Positions 45,370-56,179 of a DNA stretch of 64,000 nucleotides are shown piece by piece. Positions within the stretch are counted from its first letter, which is position 1. Every line of letters starts with the position of its first letter. Source of the DNA: Druceiella hillmani (lineage: Eukaryota > Arthropoda > Insecta > Lepidoptera > Hepialidae); assembly GCA_039881145.1 (NCBI GenBank), contig JAYKKI010000127.1, positions 2,046,001 through 2,110,000 on the forward strand, read 5' to 3'. Made by a program: the position numbers and the translations under genes. The notes below the pieces were generated by a model that was not told the origin of the DNA, did no database searches, and saw only the letters and a program-made list of their open reading frames with translations.

Positions 45370-45575
45370 ACTGTGATCTATTTCCACCCTTCATCCGCAC
45401 AATTCTCTACACACGGTGCAGATTGTATAATGCTTTGCGACTGCAAAGCAAACAAGCTAACATTTGAATAACAAACTCAAACTGAATCCGGCTTATCCAA
45501 TTTAACTCCACAACTCCTTGCGAGCTGCCTGTCGCACAAGTGGATGGCCATATTTGATTGATTCCGACTTTTTCC
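45370..45575 (-). repeat. Second half of segment g, copy 3, with an ORF-like stretch
   Basis: On the minus strand 'VELNWISRIQFEFVIQML' then 'ACLLCSRKALYNLHRV' and a stop. See the entries at 18,785 and 37,440. Confidence 0.5.
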
Positions 45576-48026
45576 TGCGAAATACGCAAATGGTGTAATA
45601 TTAACATTATCGGGATATATTTATATTATAAATTTCACAGGGAGAAAACAAAAATGTTAAAGACATTTTTGAATTAAGTTGAAATCGCTCTGCTAGAATT
45701 TATTGCACGTTTCGCAACTTATAAACATTAAAGAATACACAGTATTTCTATTACAATATTTAAAAATATTAATATTAATTTTAACAATACTAAAATATTA
45801 TCTAGTGTGCTTTTCAGGACAGAGATAACATTGCCAACATTTAAAAAACTATGCAATTTAGAATAAGTTTTAAATACATTTTTATTAACGCCATCTTTTC
45901 ATAATTTCGTCTTTAGTATTATCTCTAGAAAATTTTCATAACATCTCTAGAATTATTTTATGTAAAGTTCAGTGAAAAACAATTTCTTTGTAAATTTCTG
46001 CATCAATTAAATTTACAAAACACACGAACGTAAATAATTTCAACTATGTGCCCCATTTTTAAATGTTATTTACTGAGACTTAGCTGAATTAATATGGTTT
46101 ATTTGTTGTAATATTACAACAATATTTTAACTGCTCTTTCAAATGATTTCCGAGAAAATTTGTTTGAAAATTGTTATGGGTATCTTAGAATAATTTTTGT
46201 AAAATTCTAAATTAATTGCTTTTGGGTTACTTATAAATCGATCATTCAAATGATTTTCACACGATACAAGTAATATAAAAATATATCTAAAGAAACAAAA
46301 GATATAAAAAATTCCCCGAATCACCTATATAAATATTTTTGAGTGTCACATGGGTTTGTTGATTAGGACTGTATTAAAATATTATTGCTGATTAATTTAT
46401 TAATTACTAAATCAGATTTGAAGTTTCGGCTTTAAACTGTTTCCAAAAGAAACGACTATGACAGATGGATAGACGAACGTGAAGGGGACAGACGGATAAG
46501 TGGTATTTTATTTCGAAGTATGATTCCCTAAAAATAGTTCAGAGATCTAAACAAGCCATTAGAGATAAATCGAAGGTTCTTAAAATTGTTATGTAATTGT
46601 CAGCCTGTTTATTTATTTGTAAACACGACTTGAATAAACTATTGAATTAAATTGGATAATATAAAAAAAATTATGACTTAAGTTTCCAAAAGCAAAAGGC
46701 TATTCTTAAAAATTCTATTTTCGTATAATATTCGGTAGTTCACAAGGCATATACAATTTCTGCTCGCTTGTAATTCTATCACTAAAAACTGCTTAGTAAA
46801 TTTAAATGAAGTTTTTGTTGCAATAATACTTTGAGTATAGTTTAAAAACAATATTCCGATATTGAAAAAAATTTACATCTGCATAATGTCGCCAAAAATG
46901 GCGCCGATATTGAATACACGTGTTCATGGATCAGGTGATTTGCTCGCCTTATTTCAATTTTTAGAATCTTCTAGAAAGTTCATCAGAAAGTTCGATTTGA
47001 TCGACATAGCTCTTTGTTTCTAAATTTTTGGACCAATCTCTTTTCAAGAATGTTTTTCTCTATATTACATTTAGCATACTTTATTAGTTTTTTTGACAAA
47101 TTTTTTTAAACCCGGTTTTTGAACCACAAGTTAATAGCAGTTTTTTCTTTCAATATCATCATTAAAGCACTTCTTGCGCCTAAAGAAAAAAGTTATAAAA
47201 AAAATGATGAGAGTGAAGTTTTACTATGCTCGAGCACGATGCAACAAAAATCAGTCTGCCATCCAAAAATCAATCATTGCATGTAGTGACTGATACTATA
47301 TTAATGATAGTTATTGAGGTATTTGTAAATACACCACACGTGTTTTACACTTGTAAACAAAACTAAGTTATATCTGTGCTTTTAACTAATATTTTTTTAG
47401 TAATTGAAATTTGTGTTTTTTTTTATATTACCATGTAAAAAAATAATATTTATTTATTGTAAATATTCGTAATAATAATAGTGATCAAATGCTTTTTAAA
47501 ATATATTTTAAGCATATTTCTCTATGTGAAGTTAAGTTTCGGTATATAAATAATTTTTTCCAAGAACTGGCAAAGAACACAAAAATCCCAAAAAGTAAGA
47601 CTTTACCCAAAAACAGAATTATTTGTAATGTAATATGAAAGCTATTGACAGTAATAATAACAACAATATAATATAAAAGTTTAAAGACAATAACAAGATT
47701 TGAGTCTATTGGTTATTAAAATATTGTCGCCAACAATTGAGTAAATAACTTCACGAAAGTTAAGCCGCAAACGAAAAGCAATTCCAAATTTGTTCAAGAA
47801 ATCACGAAACCATAATTAAATAATAAAATTCCATTTTTTGTTTGAAGATTTTTCTCCGTTATCATAGTAGCATCTTCAATTTACGTAAAAAGTGCAATTC
47901 ATTAGTCTTTTTTAAAACTGTGGTTAGATATAAATGTGTCTTTAATATAACAATAGAACATGGGAAAATACTCCTAATATTTCAGTCTGTATTTGAGTGA
48001 AATATTAATGTAATTTTTCTAAAACA

Positions 48027-48190
48027 GTAAGGGCTGTCAGGTAGTTTTGCGTGTGATTTTGTATTTATAGGAAGGGTCCACGCGACAGCCGTGACAAGTC
48101 TCAAGGGCGTAGTGTGCCGCATAAATTTATGACACGTTCGCCGCATCCACTGACGGTATGTCGATGATAAATTTTTGTAGAAAACTTGTA
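48027..48190. promoter_or_regulatory. GC-richer core of segment d, copy 3
   Basis: Counterpart of 30,079-30,225. Copy 3 has about 15 extra bases ('catccactgacggtatg' region) and its frame is broken by stops. Confidence 0.35.
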
Positions 48191-49014
48191 CGAAAAAAAT
48201 TGTTTATTTATATCTAAACTAAATCTATTTTAACTAAATCTATTGTCTAAATTGTTTTCCTTCTTACTCATATTTAATTGTGTATATATATGTTTCATAA
48301 TAGCATTGATAAAGACAAATATTTCTTGTTAAGCCACACTTTGCTTAAACCGATTTCTTTTGACCTATTTAATCTTTAGAGTTTTATTTCATCCATATAT
48401 ATATCACTGATTCGCAGGATTTAATCCTAGGAATATGTGAAAGAATCATCAGACCTCAGAAATTTCAGACCTAAATTAATATATAGTAAAATGTAAAATA
48501 ATTTAACGAGTTTCCCCATAGAGATAATAGCCGGTGCAATTTTTGTTTATTTTCAATTGAGTGTTGTATCATTAGATTTGTAAGTGTACTTTTAAGAAAT
48601 ATTAAGCTTTAGAATGGCTTACAATATTCCGACTCCCTGTTTAATATTTCGATGATGGGTTTGAAAATTTCAAAAAGTGTCCAGAACCTTACACTTGATG
48701 AGAATTGAATATTATAGTTTTACTTACATCAACAATTACCAGAAATATCAACAATTTATTAAATACATTTTTTTCTAGCATCCCATGACTAATCTAATGA
48801 CTTTATTTTTCTATAAATTTATTGTATGTTTTAAAACTTATTTTATTAGTTACAACTTATCTACTACATTTACAATTTACTAAATAGTTATTTAACCTGC
48901 TGTTTATTTAAGTACAATAACTAAATTTCTTACACTAAATTTAAAAAAAATCAAGCTTAGAAGTCACTTAAACGCCGTGAATAGCCTCCTACGGTCTTTC
49001 TATATTTTCAACTT

Positions 49015-49125
49015 CTTTATCGGCGACGAGCTTGCTTTGAAGTATGCCGAGCTTTATAGGCGTCGAGTTTGGTTCAAAGTATACGGAGCTTTATCGGCGT
49101 TGACTTGGTTCAAAGTATGTCGTCC
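49015..49125 (+). repeat. 37 bp array, contracted form (~3 units) in copy 3
   Basis: Landmarks 'ttgaagtatgccgagcttta' and 'ggttcaaagtatacggagct' then 'ttggttcaaagtatgtcgtc' keep roughly the 37 bp spacing. The array ends in the same 'gtatgtcgtcc-c-ccttc-cag' border as in copy 1. Confidence 0.85.
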
Positions 49126-50240
49126 ACGCCTTCCCAGCTTTCATGGCGGTCACCAGACTAAAAAGAAAGCCTACTAAATACCTCAGGATGAAATATTTAC
49201 AATATTTTGGTTCATATTCTACATCCATTAAATAAAAGAAAATTATAGCTCAGCTAATTTTAGAAGCAATCAATTCTTAAAATAGGTTTTTGGAAAGAAA
49301 ATCTTTCTCCAAAAAGTTATACGCAAATTCACCTTTAAAGAATTGTATGCGTCTCCGTTCGTTGATATGCACGTATGTATGTATGAATGTAAGTGTGAGG
49401 ATACTCTTAACTGATTTTGTGATTTTTCTTTATCTATTGGTTAAGCATCAAATAGAAGCTCATTGGTTATAAGTTTTTTTTCAGACCGCATCCTTTTCTG
49501 CACGATTTTGGTTTTACGACTGATTTATATTTTTTTTCAAATGAAGAGTTGAAATTGAGCGGTCGCGAAGTGTAACACATTCATTTTTAAAATTAAGTAC
49601 TAAAGGGAAGCCATTGTAACTTTTGGCACATCGAAAACAAACTGGAAAACAGAAAACCAATATAATGAAATTTATTTTTAAGACATAAATTTAGTAGAAA
49701 AAAATGGTTATTTTCCGAAAAACAGATTAATTTTCCAGGAAAATATTACATGTGAGTTATTTTTTAAATGGTTTGTGAGAGCCCAAAGTTTGATGGCCAT
49801 TTATCATATAGTTATTAAGTGATAAACAAATATGAAACTGACTTATGTGTTTGCACATAAAACGCAACGTCTCTTTTTAAGTTTATCTGTTCGCTGACTT
49901 CAGTTCTACTAGATGAAACTTTATGGCGTTTTCATCCCCATAAGGAGAATTTGTCCAAGAAGGTCCTTTATGTAAAAAACAGGTTAGATGCTTGGGTTAC
50001 AAAACTATCTTAATGTGTACGAGGTGTTTCCTTGAAACTGGATAGTTACGAAGGACTATCGAAGGCGTGACGACCACACCAAGACTGTGAAGCAAACAAA
50101 ATAATTTAGACAGAAATAATCAAATGCAATCAGCGATAATGAAAATTGTAAATATCATAATTTTAATGCAAGGGGAACAGTGGAAAAAAGCTGCTTTCAA
50201 AGTAAAAGATTATCAACAATGAACCACGAATGAAATTATC

Positions 50241-50800
50241 AAAAATAATTTCCTGTAGCAAATAATACGAATTTTATATCGTATAAAAAATCACGCAATT
50301 TTATTTGGTGAAATTCAAATCTCCTTTTCCAAGCAAATTACGACAGCACATTTCACACACAGCTTCATATCCGATAAATTTTCCCCCATCTCTCTAATAT
50401 TCGCAGCGTAAAATGATGCGTATACAATAAAGAACGAGGAAATTTAACAAATTTTCAAATAAAAAAATACGTTTCATCTTCTTAATTCTGTTGTATGGAT
50501 ATTTATGCTTACGGCAATGGCAGGTAAACGAAGAAAGGAAGGCCGAAAAAAATATTTATAATGCCGACGCATTACTTTCGGAGCGCTCCTTCCATTCGTG
50601 AGGGGTTGTTGCGAAATAACGCGTAATAATAAATTTAATTTGTCACTTTTGCACCTCAAATTGATGACATTAGGCCGTATCTAAAAGCCCAAGGTGAGCT
50701 TTCTGATTGGTGTTCGGTTACAGAGATCGGGGACCGTTTGTGTTAGTTAAGTTTGTTATTTGCAATCGATACTTTTAGTCCAGACGCCATTAAGATTTCG
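50241..50800. promoter_or_regulatory. Best-conserved island of segment e, copy 3
   Basis: Counterpart of 34,010-34,560 and 40,040-40,590. Differences are again scattered substitutions with single-base indels. Confidence 0.45.
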
Positions 50801-51257
50801 ATACTGACAAGTTTTATACCACGTTCGATATTGTTTTAAAGAAATTAATTTATCTTCGAGCAATATATTTTGTAAAACTCTTGCTTCTCAATAAATAAGT
50901 TTTTTAGTGAAAATTTATTTAATAGATTAAATTGTTTACCTTTGTTTGCAAAAAGACACGTAATATAAATCTCTGGTAATCCATATAAAATACTAGCTTT
51001 AAATTTATGCTTTCATTGTCGAAAATATAACAATTATTATTAATAAAGTAATGTAATAATAATTACTAAAAACCCTAAAAGATGGCGTTGGCAGTATTAA
51101 TGTCAAAATATTCACCAAGTTTTTTAAATATGTAATATTAAGATGTAAAATAACCTGTGTTTTACTAGAGGATATAAACTATTACTCTACTAATTTCTTT
51201 CAAATCTATGTATAATAATTTTGCGTGATTGAAGAATAAATTTACATGAAGACAGAC

Positions 51258-52648
51258 GAAAATTCTGAAAATATATTTTATGGGTTTTATTATCATTATA
51301 TACGCCAAATCAGTCACTTTCTTAAATTCTTCCTATGTGCAGAATTCACTCTCTTACAGTTTCTTCGAAAATTCTGAAAATATATTCGATGGCTTTTATT
51401 ATTATTCTATACGCCAAATCAATCACTTTTTTAAATAATTCCCATGTTCAAAGTTCACTCTCTTACAGTTTCTTCAAAAATTCTGAAAATAAATTCGATG
51501 ACTTTTATTATTATTCTATTCGCCAAATCAATCACTTTTTTAAATAATTCCCATGTGCAAAATTCATTCTCTTACAGCTTCTTCAAAAATTCTGAAAATA
51601 AATTCGATGGCTTTTATTATTATTCTATACGCCAAATCAATCACTTTTTTAAATAATTCCCATGTGCAAAATTCACTCTCTTACAGCTTCTTCAAAAATT
51701 CTGAAAATAAATTCGATGGCTTTTATTATTATTCTATACGCCAAATCAATCACTTTTTTAAATAATTCCCATGTACAAAATTCACTCTCTTACAGCTTCT
51801 TCAAAAATTTTGAAAATAAATTCGATGGCTTTTATTATTATTCTATTCGCCAAATCAAACACTTTTTTAAATAATTCCCATGTGCAAAATTCATTCTCTT
51901 ACAGTTTCTTCGAAAATTCTGAAAATAAATTCGATGGCTTTTATTATTATTCTATACGCCAAATCAATCACTTTTTTAAATAATTCCCATGTGCAAAATT
52001 CACTCTCTTACAGCTTCTTCAAAAATTCTGAAAATAAATTCGATGGCTTTTATTATTATTCTATACGCCAAATCAATCACTTTTTTAAATAATTCCCATG
52101 TACAAAATTCACTCTCTTACAGCTTCTTCAAAAATTTTGAAAATAAATTCGATGGCTTTTATTATTATTCTATTCGCCAAATCAAACACTTTTTTAAATA
52201 ATTCCCATGTGCAAAATTCATTCTCTTACAGTTTCTTCGAAAATTCTGAAAATAAATTCGATGGCTTTTATTATTATTCTATACGCCAAATCAATCACTT
52301 TTTTAAATAATTCCCATGTACAAAATTCACTCTCTTACAGCTTCTTCAAAAATTTTGAAAATAAATTCGATGGCTTTTATTATTATTCTATTCGCCAAAT
52401 CAAACACTTTTTTAAATAATTCCCATGTGCAAAATTCACTCTCTTACAGCTTCTTCAAAAATTCTGAAAATAAATTCGATGACTTTTATTATTATTCTAT
52501 TCGCCAAATCAAACACTTTTTTAAATAATTCCCATGTGCAGAATTCATTCTCTTACAGTTTCTTCGAAAATTCTGAAAATATTGTTTATGGCTTTTATTA
52601 TCATTGAATATTCTATTATCATGTGCAGAATTCACTCTCTTACAGTTT
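51258..52648 (+). repeat. 109 bp tandem array with higher-order 327 bp units, 12+ copies
   Basis: The landmark 'ccatgtgcaaaattcactct' or a variant has its ATG at 51,335, 51,444, 51,553, 51,662, 51,771, 51,880, 51,989, 52,098, 52,207, 52,316, 52,425 and 52,534, exactly 109 apart. A truncated unit sits at 52,620. Three unit variants recur in order: C ('gtgcaaaattcact..attctgaaa'), A ('gtacaaaattcact..attttgaaa', 'caaacac') and B ('gtgcaaaattcatt', 'cagtttcttcgaaaa'). Positions 51,662-51,988 and 51,989-52,315 are both C-A-B and look identical by eye. The internal units are far more alike than the flanking ones. Because 109 leaves remainder 1 on division by 3, every unit seeds an overlapping 70-codon frame. 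These frames are artefacts. Confidence 0.97.
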
Positions 52649-52949
52649 TATTTCGGGTACAGATAGCTTATTTGGTAATTAAGATGCTAATATGTAGAGT
52701 TAATAATAGAATTACTTCTCACCATTAAGAGTTTAGATTTTATCTTATAATCAAGGGAATATTTCTCAGATAATGGTGCAAAAAGTGAAAGTCCTGATAG
52801 CAAACCTTTTAAACAACTGGTTAAATTCACGTTGTTATACAACATACGTTACATATATGGATCTTACCATAAATTATCTCAAGATATGTACGTTTTTGAT
52901 TGCTGATAAAAATTAATATTGTAACTACACTAGGCCTATACATCGAATG

Positions 52950-53680
52950 TATGCTGACAAATTTATGCAAATTAAATCGATTTTTTTTCTGACGTTTTAC
53001 TAGACATTTATTTTTCGAAACGTCTTCGTATGAATATCACAAAACCGTAAGAGTAGAGTATCCGAAACATTTACAGTAAAAAGGTGTATGAAATAGTGAC
53101 ATAAATATTTATTTTCGAAAAAAATTAAATATGCTTACTAGCAAAAAATTTTACATCGCACGGGCTGTCAAGATTTTTTCTAAACTACTATTTCTTTATA
53201 CATTACGTTTAAGAAATATTGAGCATTGGCTTCATATTATTGTTGTCATTGCTATGGTAGTAAAATGGTCAATGCGTGAAAGCTTGTGTGTATATTTTTT
53301 CTTACTAAAAATGTCGTAAACACTTCTAATATTCGCACAAACCTACTTCATAAATGGAAATTTTAATCTATACAAGTTGAAGAAGGTTACTATAAAATTC
53401 AATTTTTCGATAATTAAGACAGTTTTCTACAATAAACTCTAGAAAACTGGGTTATGAAAATATATTAATAATTACTAATAGAAGTGAGTCTTGAATAGTG
53501 TAAAAGCTTAAAAGCAAACTAATTTTAAATAACATTAATTTGACAACTTTACTCTCTTGTACAAACGGCAAACTTTTTCCTACAAGGACTATCTTTCCCA
53601 GCAAATGACGATAAGTTTAAAAAGATATTTGTTTGATATGCTCTAAGATATATTATGAAGCAAAATATGAAATGTAAATA
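52950..53680 (+). repeat. Segment i, copy 3 (first part)
   Basis: Matches 40,765-41,400: 'gacgttttac', 'aaaccgtaag', 'gtatgaaatagtga', 'gagcattggcttcatatt', 'gctatggtagtaaaatggtc', 'acttcataaatggaaatttt'. The plus-strand frame 53,131-53,319 is not conserved in copy 2. Confidence 0.75.
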
Positions 53681-53684
53681 AAAA

Positions 53685-54240
53685 ACCCGTCAAGCACAAG
53701 CGAAACTTGCGCTACGAATACTCAGTACACATTTAGGTATTTTTAAATATATAAAATTATGTAATATTCCAATTAAACTATTTCAAAATGTTAATATTTT
53801 TAGAACGAAAACACATTGCAAACTATATCTTTCTCTTTTTTTTATGTTATATAACTACAAACCAACAATTTTTGGATTTTTTCCTTTACTTATGCTGCGA
53901 TACCTTGCTCCTTGCCAAATTTCATAATTCTAGGTCAACGGGAAACAATCGACAAACTATAGGGAAGTACCCTAAAGGGTTTGATTTATTGGCTAGTGTC
54001 AAAATATGCGACATAAATGGCCGTATTTTTGGGGTTTTTCATGATTGCATTGACTCAGAAACTTGATTTTTTTACAGCTCCAAGAAACCGTAGACTTAAA
54101 GAATTGATATTAATTCCTACTTGAAACCTCCACACGTTCTTGAGAAAAAGGGTCTTGACAAACCGACAGTCAGAAAACGAAGTGATCCTATAAGGGTTCC
54201 TTTTTCCCTTTTAAGGTATGGACTCCTACAAAATAATGCA
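53685..54240 (+). mobile_element. Near full-length copy of the ~0.6 kb retroposon-like family
   Basis: Starts 'cccgtcaagcacaagcgaaa' with 'cttgcgctacgaatactcagta'. The middle has 'accttgctccttgccaaatt' and 'attctaggtcaacgggaaac'. It ends 'ttcttgagaaaaaggg', 'cctataagggttcc', 'aaggtatggactcctacaaaa'. No ORF belongs to it; the frame 53,788-54,066 is incidental. Confidence 0.6.
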
Positions 54241-54404
54241 AATAGTGACATGAGTTAGAATTGAAAAAGATAAGGATTACACTTTCTGAAGCCAGAAATG
54301 TACCGAATGCTGAAATTTTTAAAACTTTATTTAAATATTCTTTGTCAAAATTAGAGTAAGACACATCTCCATAGTTAGGTAGTCATAAGTGGTAATAGGA
54401 ACAT

Positions 54405-55975
54405 GTGATACGAGTGAAAATAAATGGTAAAAACATTGTGAAAGGTAGTTACATATTAGATAGTCATTAAATAATCGATATAGTCACCATGACTGCCTAT
54501 TTTCTAGATTGAAGTCACAACACAAGTAATTTTGTTAGATTATAAACTAATATACTTCCTTAATAGTTTCAAAGTCCAAATTCTTGAAATACTTTAGTAT
54601 ACGCACAAAATAAAATCGTCCTAACCTTAAAAATAAAAAAAAGTTTCTTCATGGAGCCTACCAATTACATATTTCTTCGTAAATTTATGATTAAAGTTTT
54701 ATTTCATTTTCATATATCGTATGATGATGACAAGTTACTTGGACAGAGAACTAACAAAAATTGTGGTCAAAATGAGTTTATATTAAATAAATTTTAAGTT
54801 AACTATCTACGTGTTATTATTTAAATCTTGATTTACTAATAAAGTTAGATTTGCTAATGAATAATAATTTTTTCCAGTGGTCACGGAAAAAAACAAACTA
54901 GTTCAATCTTCGACTGCTCTCAGTTATAGAAAATATTAGAAAATTATACCTAACTTTCAAACCGAATTGTCGGGATCTCTAAAATAATGTGAATCGATGG
55001 ATTGTTGAATTGAATGCTTGCTTGGCTGCAATTTAACTCAAAAATCAACGTTTGTATAGTCATAATCCCGAGCATTATTATTGTATGGACACTGACTTAT
55101 TAGATTATCGTATAAAATTCATGTAGTAGCGTAAAGTCAACAAACCATTGATTTTTAGTAACACTTTACTGACATATCCCTCGTTCTCCATACTCTTTGT
55201 TAGGTTTCCATACCTCAAGCGGAAATACGGAATACTTGAAATGACACTCACGTGTCTGTGTGTTACAGTCGTTTTTTCAAAAACCTCTTGAAATAGAAAC
55301 TTGAAATTAAAAATAGTGATCAAGCATAATAACCAAAAAACATGTTGCCAGAAAAACATAAATACCCGAAAAAAATGGTGAATTGCCATATATAGTATTG
55401 GATATCGTTAAACTATGAAAACAAACAAGATTTTGGAAACCTACACAAAGATTCTAGGAAAACTATAAAAATGATTTTTGGAAATCTGTCCGAGTGATAA
55501 CTCGTGATGAATAATTTCACCTCAAACGAAATATCACTTCAAACTTTTGATGCCCTAGCTAAACTTCTTTTCACTCCACTTTTTTAATTTGTGTGCAATC
55601 TTGTCATAATCATATTCATTTACTAACAGCGTAATTCGTTTGTTTGGAGTAGTGAAATTATTTCAAAAAGTTTGAACTCCTCGAGAAGCTACGTCTCGCT
55701 TTGTGGTCGAGAACCCAAAAATTGTGTTTCCTGCCTTTATAAAATACAAAACTTTTACCTTTATTTTCTTGTAAAAACCTTTAATCCATATTATGATAAA
55801 TGTCGGTTTAGTGGGGTTTTGAGAAGTGTAAAACTATTAAATTTCATTTATGTCGTTTTGTACTTCAAAAAAAAAATAAAACCCTTGTCAGTCCTATGTA
55901 TTTTTCTTGGGCATAATTTAATGTATAAATTTGACCATTTGGAATAATTGAAATTGTGGAAAAGTAAATTTAAAA
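54405..55975. other. AT-rich DNA with no gene seen
   Basis: Open frames 55,105-55,389 (minus) and 55,672-55,947 (plus) have hydrophobic or K/N/F-rich products with no recognisable domain. No block homology continues here. Confidence 0.5.
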
Positions 55976-55979
55976 CTCA

Positions 55980-56175
55980 ATATTTTTAGGGTCCTCAAAA
56001 GGAAAAACGGAGCGTTATGAGATTACACACGGTGTTTTCTCAAAACTGTTTGACGTAAAAATTTTAAATTTGGCATAGTAATAAATTCTTAAACATATTT
56101 CTCCATAATTTCAGGCATTATATTTTCAGACTCTTAGTGCGACTTCTACTCGTGCTCGACAGGTTTTTCTTTTAA
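55980..56175 (-). mobile_element. Inverted, internally deleted copy of the ~0.6 kb family
   Basis: In reverse complement it begins 'cctgtcgagcacgagtagaa', jumps to 'acgtcaaacagttttgagaa' and ends 'gctccgtttttccttttgag' with gaccctaaaaa. It is a useful independent check of both element ends, because the flanks are unrelated to the tandem block. Confidence 0.6.
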
Positions 56176-56179
56176 TATT

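Larger units (their letters stand above)
42160..54400 (+). repeat. Tandem block copy 3 (segments a-b-f-g-c-d-e-i)
   Basis: The fullest copy: a (42,160-42,450), b (42,460-43,610), f (44,230-44,400), g (44,950-45,650), c (45,650-47,370), d (47,370-49,150), e (49,165-52,900), i (52,950-54,400). It differs from the others by the expanded 109 bp array in e and by a nearly lost 37 bp array in d. Confidence 0.8.

Noticed and set aside
51335..52728. A dozen overlapping ~70-codon open frames that look like a protein family
   Set aside because: They arise from a 109 bp tandem repeat whose length shifts the frame by one each unit. There is no conserved start context, no splice signal and no domain.
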